Source: Phocaeicola_A sp045647865
GTDB taxonomy: Bacteria; Bacteroidota; Bacteroidia; Bacteroidales; Bacteroidaceae
Direction of reading: 5' to 3'
Assembly (NCBI GenBank): GCA_045647865.1
Contig: JAZRMW010000063.1
Span: forward strand, 208,293-272,292
DNA: 64,000 nucleotides
The position numbers were made by a program, and so were the translations under genes. This document shows positions 50,597 to 59,605 of the stretch, piece after piece. The first letter of the stretch is position 1; each line of letters starts with the position of its first letter. The notes under the pieces are model-generated. The model did no database searches. It had not been told where the DNA came from and saw nothing but the letters and a program-made list of their open reading frames with translations.

Positions 50597-53167
50597 ATGG
50601 CTACAACTGCATCCCATACACCTTCTCCCGAGAGCAACCGCGAACTGGAATTAGCCCGGCAATTCATCGAACGGACTGACACGAATGTATTCCTAACAGG
50701 TAAGGCCGGTACCGGAAAGACCACATTCCTGAAACAGTTGCGCGCCAATACCCCCAAGCGAATGGTAGTGGTGGCACCTACAGGTGTGGCAGCAATCAAT
50801 GCAGGAGGTGTAACCATACACTCGTTCTTCCAACTGCCTTTGTCTCCCTACATCCCAGGAATGTCGTTCAGCGAGAGTGGACGCAAGCAATACAGTTTCA
50901 GCAAAGAAAAGAAAAATATTCTCCGCAGTCTCGACCTGCTGGTCATCGATGAAATCAGTATGGTACGGGCCGACCTGTTGGATGCGATAGACTCAGTACT
51001 ACGCCGTTACAAGGACCATACACGTCCCTTCGGTGGTGTACAGCTATTGATGATTGGTGACCTGCAACAACTTTCCCCCGTCGTGAAGGAGAACGAGATA
51101 CATCTGCTCTCCGCCCACTACCCCACTTTCTATTTCTTCGGCAGTCATGCCCTACAGCAAAGCAACTATGTCACTATCGAGTTGAAAACTATCTACCGAC
51201 AAACTGACCAACAGTTCGTCAGCATCTTGAATGCCATCCGCGAAAGGAAGATTGACGCTTCCCTGTTGGCCAAACTGAACGAACGGTATATCCCCGGATT
51301 CAATGCCGAAAGTGCAGACGGATACATCCGCCTGACAACTCATAACCACACAGCCCAACAATACAACGAAAGCCGTCTGGCTGCATTACCGACAAAAGCC
51401 TACTCCTTCCAGGCTGAAGTAAAGGGAAACTTTAACGAAGCACTCTATCCCGCTGATGCCACGTTGCAACTGAAACAGGGAGCACAAGTAATGTTCATCC
51501 GCAACGACGAATCGGGACAAGGCCGTTACTATAACGGTAAAATAGGACATATACAGAGTGTATCAGCCGACAACATCATCGTACGTTGCAATGACGATGA
51601 TACCTCTTTCCACGTAGAACCAAGCGAATGGGCCAACAGCCGCTACATCTTGGATGAATCGACCAAGGAGATTCGTGAAGAGATAGAAGGAACATTCCGC
51701 CAATATCCATTGCGATTGGCTTGGGCCATCACCATCCACAAAAGCCAAGGATTAACATTCGAAAAAGCGGTCATAGACGCTGCATCATCCTTTGCCCACG
51801 GACAGGTATATGTAGCACTGAGCCGCTGCAAGACTTTGGAAGGACTGGTTTTGGCCTCACCAGTCAATGCTGCAGCCATCATCAGCGATGATACCGTAGC
51901 AGACTTCATGCACAGTGGTGCCACTCTCACCGAAGAGGCCACACGCAAACTCAACCAACTGCAATACAACTACTTCTATAAATTGCTTGACGAATTGTTC
52001 TCATTCCGTATCCTACTTCGGGACTTCGATTACGTAAAGCGAATTATGGACGAGTATTTCTACAAATTATATCCGGCACTGACCGAACAATACAAGACTA
52101 TTTCCACCACATTGAAAGAAAAGTTAGTGACCGTAGAAGAGAAATTCCGCCAACAATACACCTCCTTGATGCAACAGTCATCCGACTATACTAACGACCG
52201 ACATTTACAAGAGCGCATCCGAAAGGCTACAAGCTATTTCTACCAGACACTGAACGACCTCTTATTGGACTTGTTGGTTGCTTCCAAGATAGAAACCGAC
52301 AATCAGACAATACGCAAACGTTTTGAAGAGGCCCTGTTCAATCTACGAGAATCATTCTATCTGAAAAGAGAACTGATGAAGTATTTCATCGAAAACCCCT
52401 TCAGTTCTGCATCTTATCTGCAAGCTAAAGCTGTAATCACCCTTGAAGGAAGCGATACACTGTTCAATCCTTCAGCCTCCACTGGCAAGAAGGGCAAGAA
52501 GAAAGGACGTAGTGCCGGTTCTGTAGCCGACAGTGTACCGACCGACATCCGTTACCCTCGGCTCTACCGTGAATTGCAGGAATGGCGCAGACAAAAAAGC
52601 GGAGAACTCACTTTGCCAGCTTACACAATCCTGCAACAAAAGGCTCTTATCTGCATGGCCAACTCTATGCCAGACACCATGAGTGCACTCATCGACACTC
52701 CTTATTTCGGTAAAATCAGCGGAGAGAAATATGGTGAAGAAATATTAGCCATCATTCACCGCTTTGCAAAAGAACATGCCGACGAATTGAACGACCGCCC
52801 TACCCCTATCAGCCGTACCGAGTTGGAAAAACAGTTCAAAGCCGAGCGCCGTGCCGAGCGTGAAAAGAACAAACCGCCGAAAGTGGACACCAAGAAACAG
52901 AGTTTCTTATTATATAAAGAAGGAAAAAGCATTGATGAGATAGCCTCTTTACGCGGTTTCGTACGCAGCACCATTGAAAGCCATTTAGCTCACTATATTG
53001 CCAATGGAGAATTGCCTCTCCATGAACTTGTCCCCGAAGAAAAAGCGTATCGCATACGCGAAGTTCTCCGCCAGAATCCAGAGTTGGGAATAGCCAAAGG
53101 GATTCTTGGTGACGATGTCACTTACGGTGAAATCCGTATGGTAATGGCAACCATTCATAAATCATAA
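50597..53167 (+). CDS. Pif1-like helicase with HRDC and helix-turn-helix domains
   Basis: From 50597 the protein has 856 residues. The SF1 helicase core has Walker A GKAGTGKTTFL (about residue 37), APTGVAAINAGG, LLVIDEISMV (Walker B), GDLQQLSP and the late motifs WAITIHKSQGLTFEKAVID and QVYVALSRC. A long helical region (about 470-610) follows, then an HRDC domain (RQKSGELTLPAYTILQQKAL) and a C-terminal helix-turn-helix (LYKEGKSIDEIASLRGFVRS) like that in RecQ-linked YpbB proteins. It probably unwinds DNA in repair or replication. This domain set is usual in Bacteroides. It shares an intergenic region with dinB, another repair gene. Confidence 0.9.
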   Translation: MATTASHTPSPESNRELELARQFIERTDTNVFLTGKAGTGKTTFLKQLRANTPKRMVVVAPTGVAAINAGGVTIHSFFQLPLSPYIPGMSFSESGRKQYSFSKEKKNILRSLDLLVIDEISMVRADLLDAIDSVLRRYKDHTRPFGGVQLLMIGDLQQLSPVVKENEIHLLSAHYPTFYFFGSHALQQSNYVTIELKTIYRQTDQQFVSILNAIRERKIDASLLAKLNERYIPGFNAESADGYIRLTTHNHTAQQYNESRLAALPTKAYSFQAEVKGNFNEALYPADATLQLKQGAQVMFIRNDESGQGRYYNGKIGHIQSVSADNIIVRCNDDDTSFHVEPSEWANSRYILDESTKEIREEIEGTFRQYPLRLAWAITIHKSQGLTFEKAVIDAASSFAHGQVYVALSRCKTLEGLVLASPVNAAAIISDDTVADFMHSGATLTEEATRKLNQLQYNYFYKLLDELFSFRILLRDFDYVKRIMDEYFYKLYPALTEQYKTISTTLKEKLVTVEEKFRQQYTSLMQQSSDYTNDRHLQERIRKATSYFYQTLNDLLLDLLVASKIETDNQTIRKRFEEALFNLRESFYLKRELMKYFIENPFSSASYLQAKAVITLEGSDTLFNPSASTGKKGKKKGRSAGSVADSVPTDIRYPRLYRELQEWRRQKSGELTLPAYTILQQKALICMANSMPDTMSALIDTPYFGKISGEKYGEEILAIIHRFAKEHADELNDRPTPISRTELEKQFKAERRAEREKNKPPKVDTKKQSFLLYKEGKSIDEIASLRGFVRSTIESHLAHYIANGELPLHELVPEEKAYRIREVLRQNPELGIAKGILGDDVTYGEIRMVMATIHKS

Positions 53168-53183
53168 ATCACAAATCATAATC
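53156..53183 (+). repeat. Heptamer repeat (CATAAAT-like x4)
   Basis: CATAAAT, CATAAAT, CACAAAT, CATAATC in tandem. The first unit overlaps the last codons of the helicase gene, whose stop (53165-53167) lies in the second. Confidence 0.55.
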
Positions 53184-53194
53184 CTCCACTCCCC

Positions 53195-53746
53195 GTGCAT
53201 CCATTAGACAAATTCCACTACTGCCCTGTATGCGGCTCAGACAACTTCAAGGAGAACAACGAGAAATCCAAACGCTGTGTCCAATGCGGATTTACCTACT
53301 ATTTCAATCCCAGTGCAGCCACGGTTGCCTTTATCATAAATAGCCGGAACGAGTTGCTTGTATGTCGTCGTGCCAAAGAACCGGCTCAAGGGACCTTTGA
53401 TCTCCCCGGCGGTTTTCTTGATATGTACGAAACAGGAGAAGAGGGCATTGCTCGCGAAGTTCGCGAAGAGACAGGCCTCACCATAACCCATGCCCAATAC
53501 CTGTTCTCAATCCCCAACACCTATCTCTATTCTGACTTTCTCGTACATACACTTGACCAGTTCTTTCACTGTTCCATAGATGACGAGAACACCTCCTTAA
53601 TGGCGATGGATGACGTATCCGAAAGCCAATGGATTCCCTTGAAAGAGATTGACCCTACCCTATTCGGACTCAACTCTGTACGCCAAGGAGTCATCCGTTT
53701 TCTGGAGTTACAGAAGGAATCCGATAAAAAAACGACTCATATATAA
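53195..53746 (+). CDS. NUDIX hydrolase with N-terminal zinc ribbon
   Basis: The frame opens at a GTG (53195); there is no upstream ATG in frame and the previous stop is 27 bp away. The 183-residue protein has a zinc ribbon with two CxxC pairs (YCPVCGSD, KRCVQCGF), then the NUDIX box GGFLDMYETGEEGIAREVREETGLTI (full GX5EX7REUXEEXGU pattern, about residues 72-97). Such proteins hydrolyse nucleoside diphosphate derivatives such as NADH or ADP-ribose. It is probably cotranscribed with the helicase gene. Confidence 0.87.
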   Translation: MHPLDKFHYCPVCGSDNFKENNEKSKRCVQCGFTYYFNPSAATVAFIINSRNELLVCRRAKEPAQGTFDLPGGFLDMYETGEEGIAREVREETGLTITHAQYLFSIPNTYLYSDFLVHTLDQFFHCSIDDENTSLMAMDDVSESQWIPLKEIDPTLFGLNSVRQGVIRFLELQKESDKKTTHI

Positions 53747-53798
53747 CTTCTATATTGATATATTCCGAATAAATCATCTGAAATAATCAGATAATACG

Positions 53799-53806
53799 TA
53801 TCTTTG
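53799..53806 (+). promoter_or_regulatory. -7 element of the L-galactose operon
   Basis: TATCTTTG, exact match, 28 bp before the start at 53835. TCTG about 18 bp upstream is a poor -33. Confidence 0.6.
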
Positions 53807-53834
53807 TCCGCAAAACAAAAAACATTATACACAT

Positions 53835-54770
53835 ATGTTACCCTATCATGAACTCGGAAAGACCGGAATGAAAATTTCGGCACTCAGTTTTGGAGCTTCA
53901 TCATTAGGTGGAGTATTCCACGACCTGAAAGAAAAGGAAGGTATCGAAGCTGTATTTACAGCCATCGAAGCCGGTATGAATTTCATTGATGTATCTCCCT
54001 ATTACGGACACTACAAGGCCGAAACTGTATTGGGGAAAGCTCTGAAAGATATCCCTCGCGACCGTTATTACCTGTCAACCAAGGTTGGACGCTATGGCAA
54101 GGACGGTGTGAATACATGGGACTACAGTGGCAAACGCGCTACAGAAAGTGTCTATGAAAGCATGGAACGTTTGAATGTGGATTATATCGACCTCATCAAC
54201 GTACACGACATTGAATTTGCTGATCTCAACCAAGTGGTCAACGAAACATTGCCAGCACTCGTAGAGTTACGCGAAAAGGGAGTGGTTGGTCATGTGGGCA
54301 TCACCGACCTGCAATTGGAGAACCTGCAATGGGTCATAGAACATAGCCCGGAAGGAACCATAGAATCTGTATTGAACTTCTGCCATTACTGCTTGTGCGA
54401 CGACAAACTGGCCGACTATCTGGAATATTTCGAATCACGTGGTATCGGTATCATCAACGCTTCGCCCCTCTCTATGGGCTTATTAAGCGAGCGCGGAATC
54501 CCCAACTGGCACCCGGCCCCACGTCCATTGGTAGAAGCTTGCCAACGTGCAGTAGAGCATTGCAAACAGAAGGGATATCCCATCGAGCGCTTGGCTATAC
54601 AGTATGCCGTTAGCAATCCACGCATCGCTTCGACCTTATTCAGTACGACCAATCCACAGAATGTATTGAAAAACGTAGCCTATGCCCAAGAAGCCGTAAA
54701 CGAAGAATTGGTACGCGAAGTGAGAGAGATTATCGGAGATCAAATGCGTGTTAGCTGGAAAAATTCATAA
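53835..54770 (+). CDS. Aldo/keto reductase, probable L-galactose dehydrogenase
   Basis: The 311-residue protein has the aldo/keto reductase fold with the catalytic set Asp/Tyr in NFIDVSPYYG, Lys in STKVGRYG and His in INVHDIEF. The middle reads WDYSGKRATESVYESMERLN, as in plant and bacterial L-galactose/L-fucose dehydrogenases. It is the first of three genes (dehydrogenase, lactonase-like amidohydrolase, zinc dehydrogenase) that match the published L-galactose pathway of Bacteroides vulgatus (Bvu0219, Bvu0220, Bvu0222). There the enzyme makes L-galactono-1,5-lactone. L-fucose remains a possible substrate. Confidence 0.8.
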   Translation: MLPYHELGKTGMKISALSFGASSLGGVFHDLKEKEGIEAVFTAIEAGMNFIDVSPYYGHYKAETVLGKALKDIPRDRYYLSTKVGRYGKDGVNTWDYSGKRATESVYESMERLNVDYIDLINVHDIEFADLNQVVNETLPALVELREKGVVGHVGITDLQLENLQWVIEHSPEGTIESVLNFCHYCLCDDKLADYLEYFESRGIGIINASPLSMGLLSERGIPNWHPAPRPLVEACQRAVEHCKQKGYPIERLAIQYAVSNPRIASTLFSTTNPQNVLKNVAYAQEAVNEELVREVREIIGDQMRVSWKNS

Positions 54771-54771
54771 A

Positions 54772-55686
54772 ATGATTATTGATGCTCATGCCCACCTGTG
54801 GCTGAAACAGGATACAGTAGTGGACGGACTTCCCATCCGCACATTGGAAAACGGCCAGTCGCTCTTCATGGGCGAAGTCCGACAAATGATTCCCCCTTTC
54901 ATGATTGACGGAGTGAACAGTGCCGAAGTGTTCCTTTCTAACATGAACTACGCACAGGTTTCTGCCGCCGTCATCACACAAGAGTATATCGATGGCATTC
55001 AGAATGACTACTTGACTGAGGTCATGCGCAAATACCCCAACCGTTTTTTGGCATGCGGCATGTGCGAGTTTCGCAAACCGAACTTCCTGCTCCATGCCAA
55101 GGAGTTGTTGGACGGAGGGTTTCGTGCCATCAAGATTCCGGCACAGCGATTACTGTTGAAGGAAGGCCGCGTCATGCTCAATTCGGACGAAATGATGCAA
55201 ATGTTCCACCTCATGGAAGAACGGAATGCCATCCTCTCCATCGATTTGGCAGACGGAGACCTGCAAGTGGCCGAAATGGAGGAAATCATTCAAGAATGCC
55301 CCCAATTGAAGATTGCTATCGGCCATTTCGGCATGGTAACCCGACAGGGATGGTTGGAACAAATCAAACTTGCCCGCCATGAGAATGTCATGATAGAGTC
55401 AGGCGGAATCACTTGGCTCTTCAACGATGAGTTTTACCCCTTCCACGGAGCCGTTCGTGCCATCCGAGAAGCTGCAGACTTGGTCGGTATGGAAAAACTG
55501 ATGTGGGGTTCCGACTATCCACGTACCATCACAGCCATTACCTATCGCATGTCGTATGACTTCGTCACTAAGAGCAACGAACTGACCGAAAAGGAGAAAA
55601 CTCTCTTTTTGGGAGAAAACGCCAAAAAATTTTACGGATTTAAAGATTTAGTGGATTTGCCCTATATCAAGAACATGTCAGAATAA
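54772..55686 (+). CDS. Amidohydrolase, probable L-galactono-1,5-lactonase
   Basis: The start at 54772 is one base after the previous stop (MIIDAHAHLWLKQDTVVDGL). The 304-residue protein is a COG3618-type amidohydrolase: HxH in DAHAHLW, IGHFGM (metal-binding His) and WGSDYPRT (catalytic Asp). This group opens sugar lactones. Its place between the dehydrogenase and the zinc dehydrogenase indicates hydrolysis of L-galactonolactone to L-galactonate. The tight spacing points to translational coupling. Confidence 0.8.
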   Translation: MIIDAHAHLWLKQDTVVDGLPIRTLENGQSLFMGEVRQMIPPFMIDGVNSAEVFLSNMNYAQVSAAVITQEYIDGIQNDYLTEVMRKYPNRFLACGMCEFRKPNFLLHAKELLDGGFRAIKIPAQRLLLKEGRVMLNSDEMMQMFHLMEERNAILSIDLADGDLQVAEMEEIIQECPQLKIAIGHFGMVTRQGWLEQIKLARHENVMIESGGITWLFNDEFYPFHGAVRAIREAADLVGMEKLMWGSDYPRTITAITYRMSYDFVTKSNELTEKEKTLFLGENAKKFYGFKDLVDLPYIKNMSE

Positions 55687-55712
55687 AACAAGAAAATCCT
55701 AAACAACCAATA

Positions 55713-56729
55713 ATGAAAGCAGTACAAATAACAGAACCTTCCCAAGTGAAGGTCGTAGAGATAGAAAAGCCCAGCGTAGGGGCAGGCCAAGTAATGGTCA
55801 AGATTGAGTATGTAGGTTTTTGCGGTTCGGATCTTAATACATTCCTCGGACGTAACCCGATGGTAAAATTGCCCGTCATCCCCGGCCACGAGGTAGGTGC
55901 TGTCATCGAAGCCGTAGGCGAAGATGTTCCCGAATCACTGAAACCCGGTATGACTGTAACACTCAATCCCTACACCAACTGCGGTACATGTGCATCGTGC
56001 CGTAACGGGCGTGTGAATGCTTGCGAACACAATGAGACACTCGGTGTACAGCGTAACGGTGTAATGGCCGAATATGCCGTACTCCCCTGGCAGAAGATCA
56101 TTCCTGCGGAAGGCATTTCAGCCCGTGACTGTGCCTTGATTGAGCCGATGAGTGTAGGATTCCATGCAGTCAGCCGTGGTGCCGTACAGGATGGAGAATA
56201 CGTAATGATAATCGGTTGCGGAATGGTCGGCATGGGAGCCGTGGTACGTGCAGCCCTGCGTGGAGCTATCGTTATCGCCGTCGATGTGGATGACGAGAAA
56301 CTGGCATTGGCCAAGGAGTCGGGAGCCACATATACCATCAACTCGATGTCCGAAGACGTTCATGCCCGCATGCAGGCTATCACTTCTGGCTATGGAGCAG
56401 ACGTGGTGATTGAAGCTGTAGGCAACCCCATCACCTATGTTATGGCTGTGAATGAGGTTGGTTTTACTGGTCGTGTAGTCTGCATCGGATATGCCAAAAG
56501 CGAAGTAAGTTTCCAAACCAAATTGTTCGTACAGAAAGAATTGGATATCCGCGGTTCACGAAACGCCATGCCCAGTGATTTCCGCGGTGTCATCAGTTAC
56601 CTGCAGGCAGGTCGTTGCCCTATCGAAAAATTCATCAGCCGCATAATCACTCCCGAAGAGACCGAGACTGCACTGAACGACTGGGCTGCTGCTCCCGGAA
56701 AAACATTCCGCATATTGGTACAATTCTGA
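55713..56729 (+). CDS. Zinc alcohol dehydrogenase, probable L-galactonate dehydrogenase
   Basis: The 338-residue medium-chain dehydrogenase has catalytic zinc ligands in GFCGSD and PGHEVGAVIEAVG and a four-cysteine structural zinc loop (NCGTCASCRNGRVNAC). The Rossmann motif is GCGMVGMGAV. It closes the three-gene operon. By analogy with Bvu0222 it would oxidise L-galactonate to D-tagaturonate, which enters the common uronate pathway. A transporter, expected from the described locus, is not seen here. Confidence 0.78.
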   Translation: MKAVQITEPSQVKVVEIEKPSVGAGQVMVKIEYVGFCGSDLNTFLGRNPMVKLPVIPGHEVGAVIEAVGEDVPESLKPGMTVTLNPYTNCGTCASCRNGRVNACEHNETLGVQRNGVMAEYAVLPWQKIIPAEGISARDCALIEPMSVGFHAVSRGAVQDGEYVMIIGCGMVGMGAVVRAALRGAIVIAVDVDDEKLALAKESGATYTINSMSEDVHARMQAITSGYGADVVIEAVGNPITYVMAVNEVGFTGRVVCIGYAKSEVSFQTKLFVQKELDIRGSRNAMPSDFRGVISYLQAGRCPIEKFISRIITPEETETALNDWAAAPGKTFRILVQF

Positions 56730-56778
56730 TTGAAATTTATGGTATCCAATAATTATCTTTACAACATTATCGGGGCAC

Positions 56779-56809
56779 GTTACAGTCTATACATGTAACA
56801 ACAAAAGTA
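56779..56809 (-). promoter_or_regulatory. Orphan minus-strand promoter with palindrome
   Basis: Minus strand TACTTTTG (56802-56809), followed downstream by arms GTTACA (56779-56784) and TGTAAC (56794-56799). It faces into the 3' end of the dehydrogenase gene with no gene to drive, so it may be a relic or an antisense promoter. Confidence 0.35.
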
Positions 56810-56883
56810 CAAATAAAAATCAAGATTCTCTTGATTTGGAAGAAATGATTCAACAAAAAGATTTTTATCAGTCTGCAAATAAG

Positions 56884-56922
56884 AAATGGCGTGCAACTCA
56901 TTGAACTGCACGCCATTTTTTA
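56884..56922. terminator. Bidirectional terminator between the L-galactose operon and dnaK
   Basis: AAATGGCGTGCA (56884-56895) pairs with TGCACGCCATTT (56907-56918), then TTTTTA. Confidence 0.85.
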
Positions 56923-56940
56923 TTATTGTCTATGAGGTAA

Positions 56941-58842
56941 TTACTTCACTTCCTCAAAGTCGGCATCCTGCACATCGTCTTTGCCATTGTTGTTGGCTTG
57001 TGCATCGGGACCTGCCTGCTGAGCTCCGGCTTGTCCGCTCTGAGCATACATCTCGGCGCTGGCAGCTTGGAAAGCGGTGTTCAGCTCGTTCATGGCTGCA
57101 TCGATAGCTGCGAGGTCCTGAGCCTTGTGGGCATCTTTCAACTTACCGAGAGCTGCTTCGATGGGAGCCTTCTTGTCGGCAGGAAGCTTGTCGCCAAGTT
57201 CCTTCAACTGATTCTCTGTCTGGAAAATCATTGAGTCAGCCTGGTTGAGTTTGTCCACCTTCTCGCGTTCCTTCTTGTCTGCATCAGCATTGGCTTCGGC
57301 TTCGGCCTTCATACGCTCAATCTCTTCCTTGCTGAGACCTGAAGAGGCTTCGATACGGATGGCCTGTTCTTTACCTGTGGCCTTGTCCTTGGCAGATACC
57401 TTGAGGATACCGTTGGCATCAATGTCGAAGGTTACCTCAATCTGAGGAACACCACGACGGGCGGGAGCGATACCTGTCAAGTTGAACTGACCGATAGATT
57501 TGTTCTGAGCCGCCATGGGACGCTCGCCTTGGAGGACGTGGATAGTCACCTCAGTCTGATTGTCAGCAGCAGTAGAGAAGGTCTCCACCTTGCGGGCAGG
57601 GATAGTGGTGTTGGCATCAATCATCTTGGTCATCACACCGCCCATGGTCTCGATACCCATTGACAAGGGAGTAACGTCGAGCAATACGATGTCGCCCACA
57701 CCCTCTTCTTTATTAAGGATAGCACCCTGGATAGAGGCACCTACGGCCACTACTTCGTCGGGGTTTACGCCCTTTGAAGGAGCTTTTCCGAAGAAATCTT
57801 CCACCAACTTCTGTATGGCAGGGATACGGGTTGAACCACCCACGAGGATAACTTCATCGATGTCAGCATTGTTCAAACCTGCATCGCTCATGGCTTTACG
57901 GCAGGGTTCCAAACAAGCCTGAATCAAGTTGTGGGCCAAAGCCTCGAACTTGGCACGGGTCAAAGTCTTCTCCAAATGTTTGGGAGCACCATCTACCACC
58001 ATGATGAAAGGCAAGTTGATTTCGGTTGAAGTGGCAGAAGAGAGCTCGATCTTAGCCTTTTCTGCAGCCTCTTTCAAGCGCTGCAATGCCATAGGATCCT
58101 TTGAAAGGTCTGCTCCATGTTCGTTCTTGAACTCTTGTACGAGCCAGTCAATGATTACCTGGTCGAAATCGTCACCACCGAGGTGAGTGTCACCATTGGT
58201 AGAGAGCACTTCGAACACACCACCGCCGAACTCGAGGATAGAGATATCGAATGTACCACCACCGAGGTCGAATACGGCAATCTTCATATCCTTGTTAGCC
58301 TTGTCCACACCGTAAGCCAAAGCTGCGGCAGTAGGCTCGTTCACGATACGTTTCACTTCCAATCCGGCAATCTGACCAGCCTCCTTAGTGGCTTGACGCT
58401 GTGAGTCTGAGAAGTAAGCAGGCACGGTGATAACGGCTTCAGTAACTTCCTGTCCGAGATAATCCTCTGCAGTCTTCTTCATCTTCTGCAGAATCATTGC
58501 GCTGATTTCTTGCGGAGTATAGATACGTCCGTCAATATCAACACGGGGAGTGTTGTTGTCACCCTTTACTACCTTATAAGGTACGCGTGAGACTTCCTTA
58601 GCTACCTGGTCATACGTCTCACCCATGAAACGCTTGATTGAGAAAATCGTACGTTGGGGATTGGTGATAGCCTGACGCTTGGCAGGATCGCCTACCTTAC
58701 GCTCGCCGCCATCCACGAATGCTACGACAGAGGGAGTTGTACGCTTACCCTCGCTGTTGGTGATTACTACAGGTTCATTACCTTCGAACACTGCTACACA
58801 TGAGTTGGTTGTACCCAAGTCAATTCCAATAATCTTTCCCAT
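56941..58842 (-). CDS. dnaK: Chaperone DnaK (Hsp70)
   Basis: The 633-residue protein starts MGKIIGIDLGTTNSCVAVFE and carries the Hsp70 signatures (IAVFDLGGGTFDISILEFGG, VILVGGSTRIPAIQKLVEDF), the substrate-binding domain and a helical lid. A Gln/Ala/Gly-rich end closes with DDVQDADFEEVK. It is an ATP-driven chaperone for new and heat-damaged proteins. dnaJ and grpE are not adjacent. A sigma-54-like element lies upstream at 58987-59000. Confidence 0.97.
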   Translation of the reverse strand: MGKIIGIDLGTTNSCVAVFEGNEPVVITNSEGKRTTPSVVAFVDGGERKVGDPAKRQAITNPQRTIFSIKRFMGETYDQVAKEVSRVPYKVVKGDNNTPRVDIDGRIYTPQEISAMILQKMKKTAEDYLGQEVTEAVITVPAYFSDSQRQATKEAGQIAGLEVKRIVNEPTAAALAYGVDKANKDMKIAVFDLGGGTFDISILEFGGGVFEVLSTNGDTHLGGDDFDQVIIDWLVQEFKNEHGADLSKDPMALQRLKEAAEKAKIELSSATSTEINLPFIMVVDGAPKHLEKTLTRAKFEALAHNLIQACLEPCRKAMSDAGLNNADIDEVILVGGSTRIPAIQKLVEDFFGKAPSKGVNPDEVVAVGASIQGAILNKEEGVGDIVLLDVTPLSMGIETMGGVMTKMIDANTTIPARKVETFSTAADNQTEVTIHVLQGERPMAAQNKSIGQFNLTGIAPARRGVPQIEVTFDIDANGILKVSAKDKATGKEQAIRIEASSGLSKEEIERMKAEAEANADADKKEREKVDKLNQADSMIFQTENQLKELGDKLPADKKAPIEAALGKLKDAHKAQDLAAIDAAMNELNTAFQAASAEMYAQSGQAGAQQAGPDAQANNNGKDDVQDADFEEVK

Positions 58843-58986
58843 AATCTTTTTTCTTTTATTTTAATTTGTTATTAATTTCGTTTTTATTCCAAAGTCAATT
58901 CGTCAACGTTTCAACCGCCACACTTGCAGCCCTTAACTCATCAACTTTCTTTCCGTGCATTTTGTTCGCACTCACTTCAGATAAAA

Positions 58987-59000
58987 CAAACCTCGTGCCA
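58987..59000 (-). promoter_or_regulatory. Sigma-54-like promoter candidate of dnaK
   Basis: The minus strand reads TGGCACGAGGTTTG. GG at -24 and the TTTG/GT at -12 lie 10 bp apart, as in sigma-54 promoters, though GC at -12 is GT. It stands 145 bp before dnaK. Upstream on the same strand are several TGGCAGA/TGGCACA motifs (59030-59090), possible activator sites. No TAnnTTTG promoter is visible between here and dnaK. Confidence 0.4.
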
Positions 59001-59112
59001 AAATTCCGTCCTCCTCCAATGCATGACATGCTCTGCCACATATTCCATTGTTCTGTGCCATTTTCTGCCATATTCTGCCGATTTGACAGAGTATTATTCC
59101 CCATGGTATATT
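59001..59112 (-). promoter_or_regulatory. Cluster of GGCAGA motifs upstream of dnaK
   Basis: On the minus strand GGCAGAATA, TGGCAGAAAA, TGGCACAGAA and TGGCAGAGCA follow each other, partly at 10-bp steps. The frame through them is not protein-like. It may be an activator-binding region. Confidence 0.35.
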
Positions 59113-59276
59113 AACGTGAGTTCGATATAAGAGTGATTTTTATCAAATATCCCACCCAAATCTATTAACTGATAGTTTTTCTTTGTTCTACTGATAGAAA
59201 ATCCTCGGATACCTGATAGTTTTTGTAGGAACTGAGAAATCATTCCCAATGATATTTCTTATATCGAACTCATGTT
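59113..59276. repeat. 22-bp-period array D inside a 20-bp inverted repeat (MITE-like)
   Basis: The ends AACGTGAGTTCGATATAAGA (59113-59132) and its reverse complement at 59257-59276 match at 19 of 20 positions. Inside, CTGATAG occurs at 59169, 59191 and 59213, exactly 22 bp apart, with a weaker CTGAGAA at 59232 and an inverted TTATCAA near 59140. The 164-bp unit looks like a small non-coding element. Confidence 0.6.
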
Positions 59277-59359
59277 ATATTTTCAATAGGACCAATGTAA
59301 ACCAACACAAATAGCCCTTATTTTTTTGAAAAAAAATTTCTTATTCCATAAATTCTTAC

Positions 59360-59367
59360 TATTTTTG
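59360..59367 (+). promoter_or_regulatory. -7 element of the NusG-like gene
   Basis: TATTTTTG, exact match, about 240 bp before the start at 59606. A second TATTTTTG lies at 59486-59493. Confidence 0.45.
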
Positions 59368-59605
59368 CACATTGTTTCTCCCTAATTCAACATAGAATTG
59401 GAGAAAAATTCGCCAACCTTGATAAGGTTCGGTGAAACAATGCAAATGGGAAAGCAGGGCATTGGAGGCTGAAAGCCGAACATGTTATTTTTGGGAATTT
59501 TTCCAAGGAGACCGCCCCACTGCAAGAAGATAACATATTAAGGAACAAAAAGATACCCGAGTCATACCAGACATTCGGGGAGTATGAAGAACAGCCTGAA
59601 AGCAA

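Noticed and set aside
58895..59104. 69-aa frame upstream of dnaK
   Set aside because: It covers the sigma-54-like element and GGCAGA motif cluster; composition is not convincing as protein.
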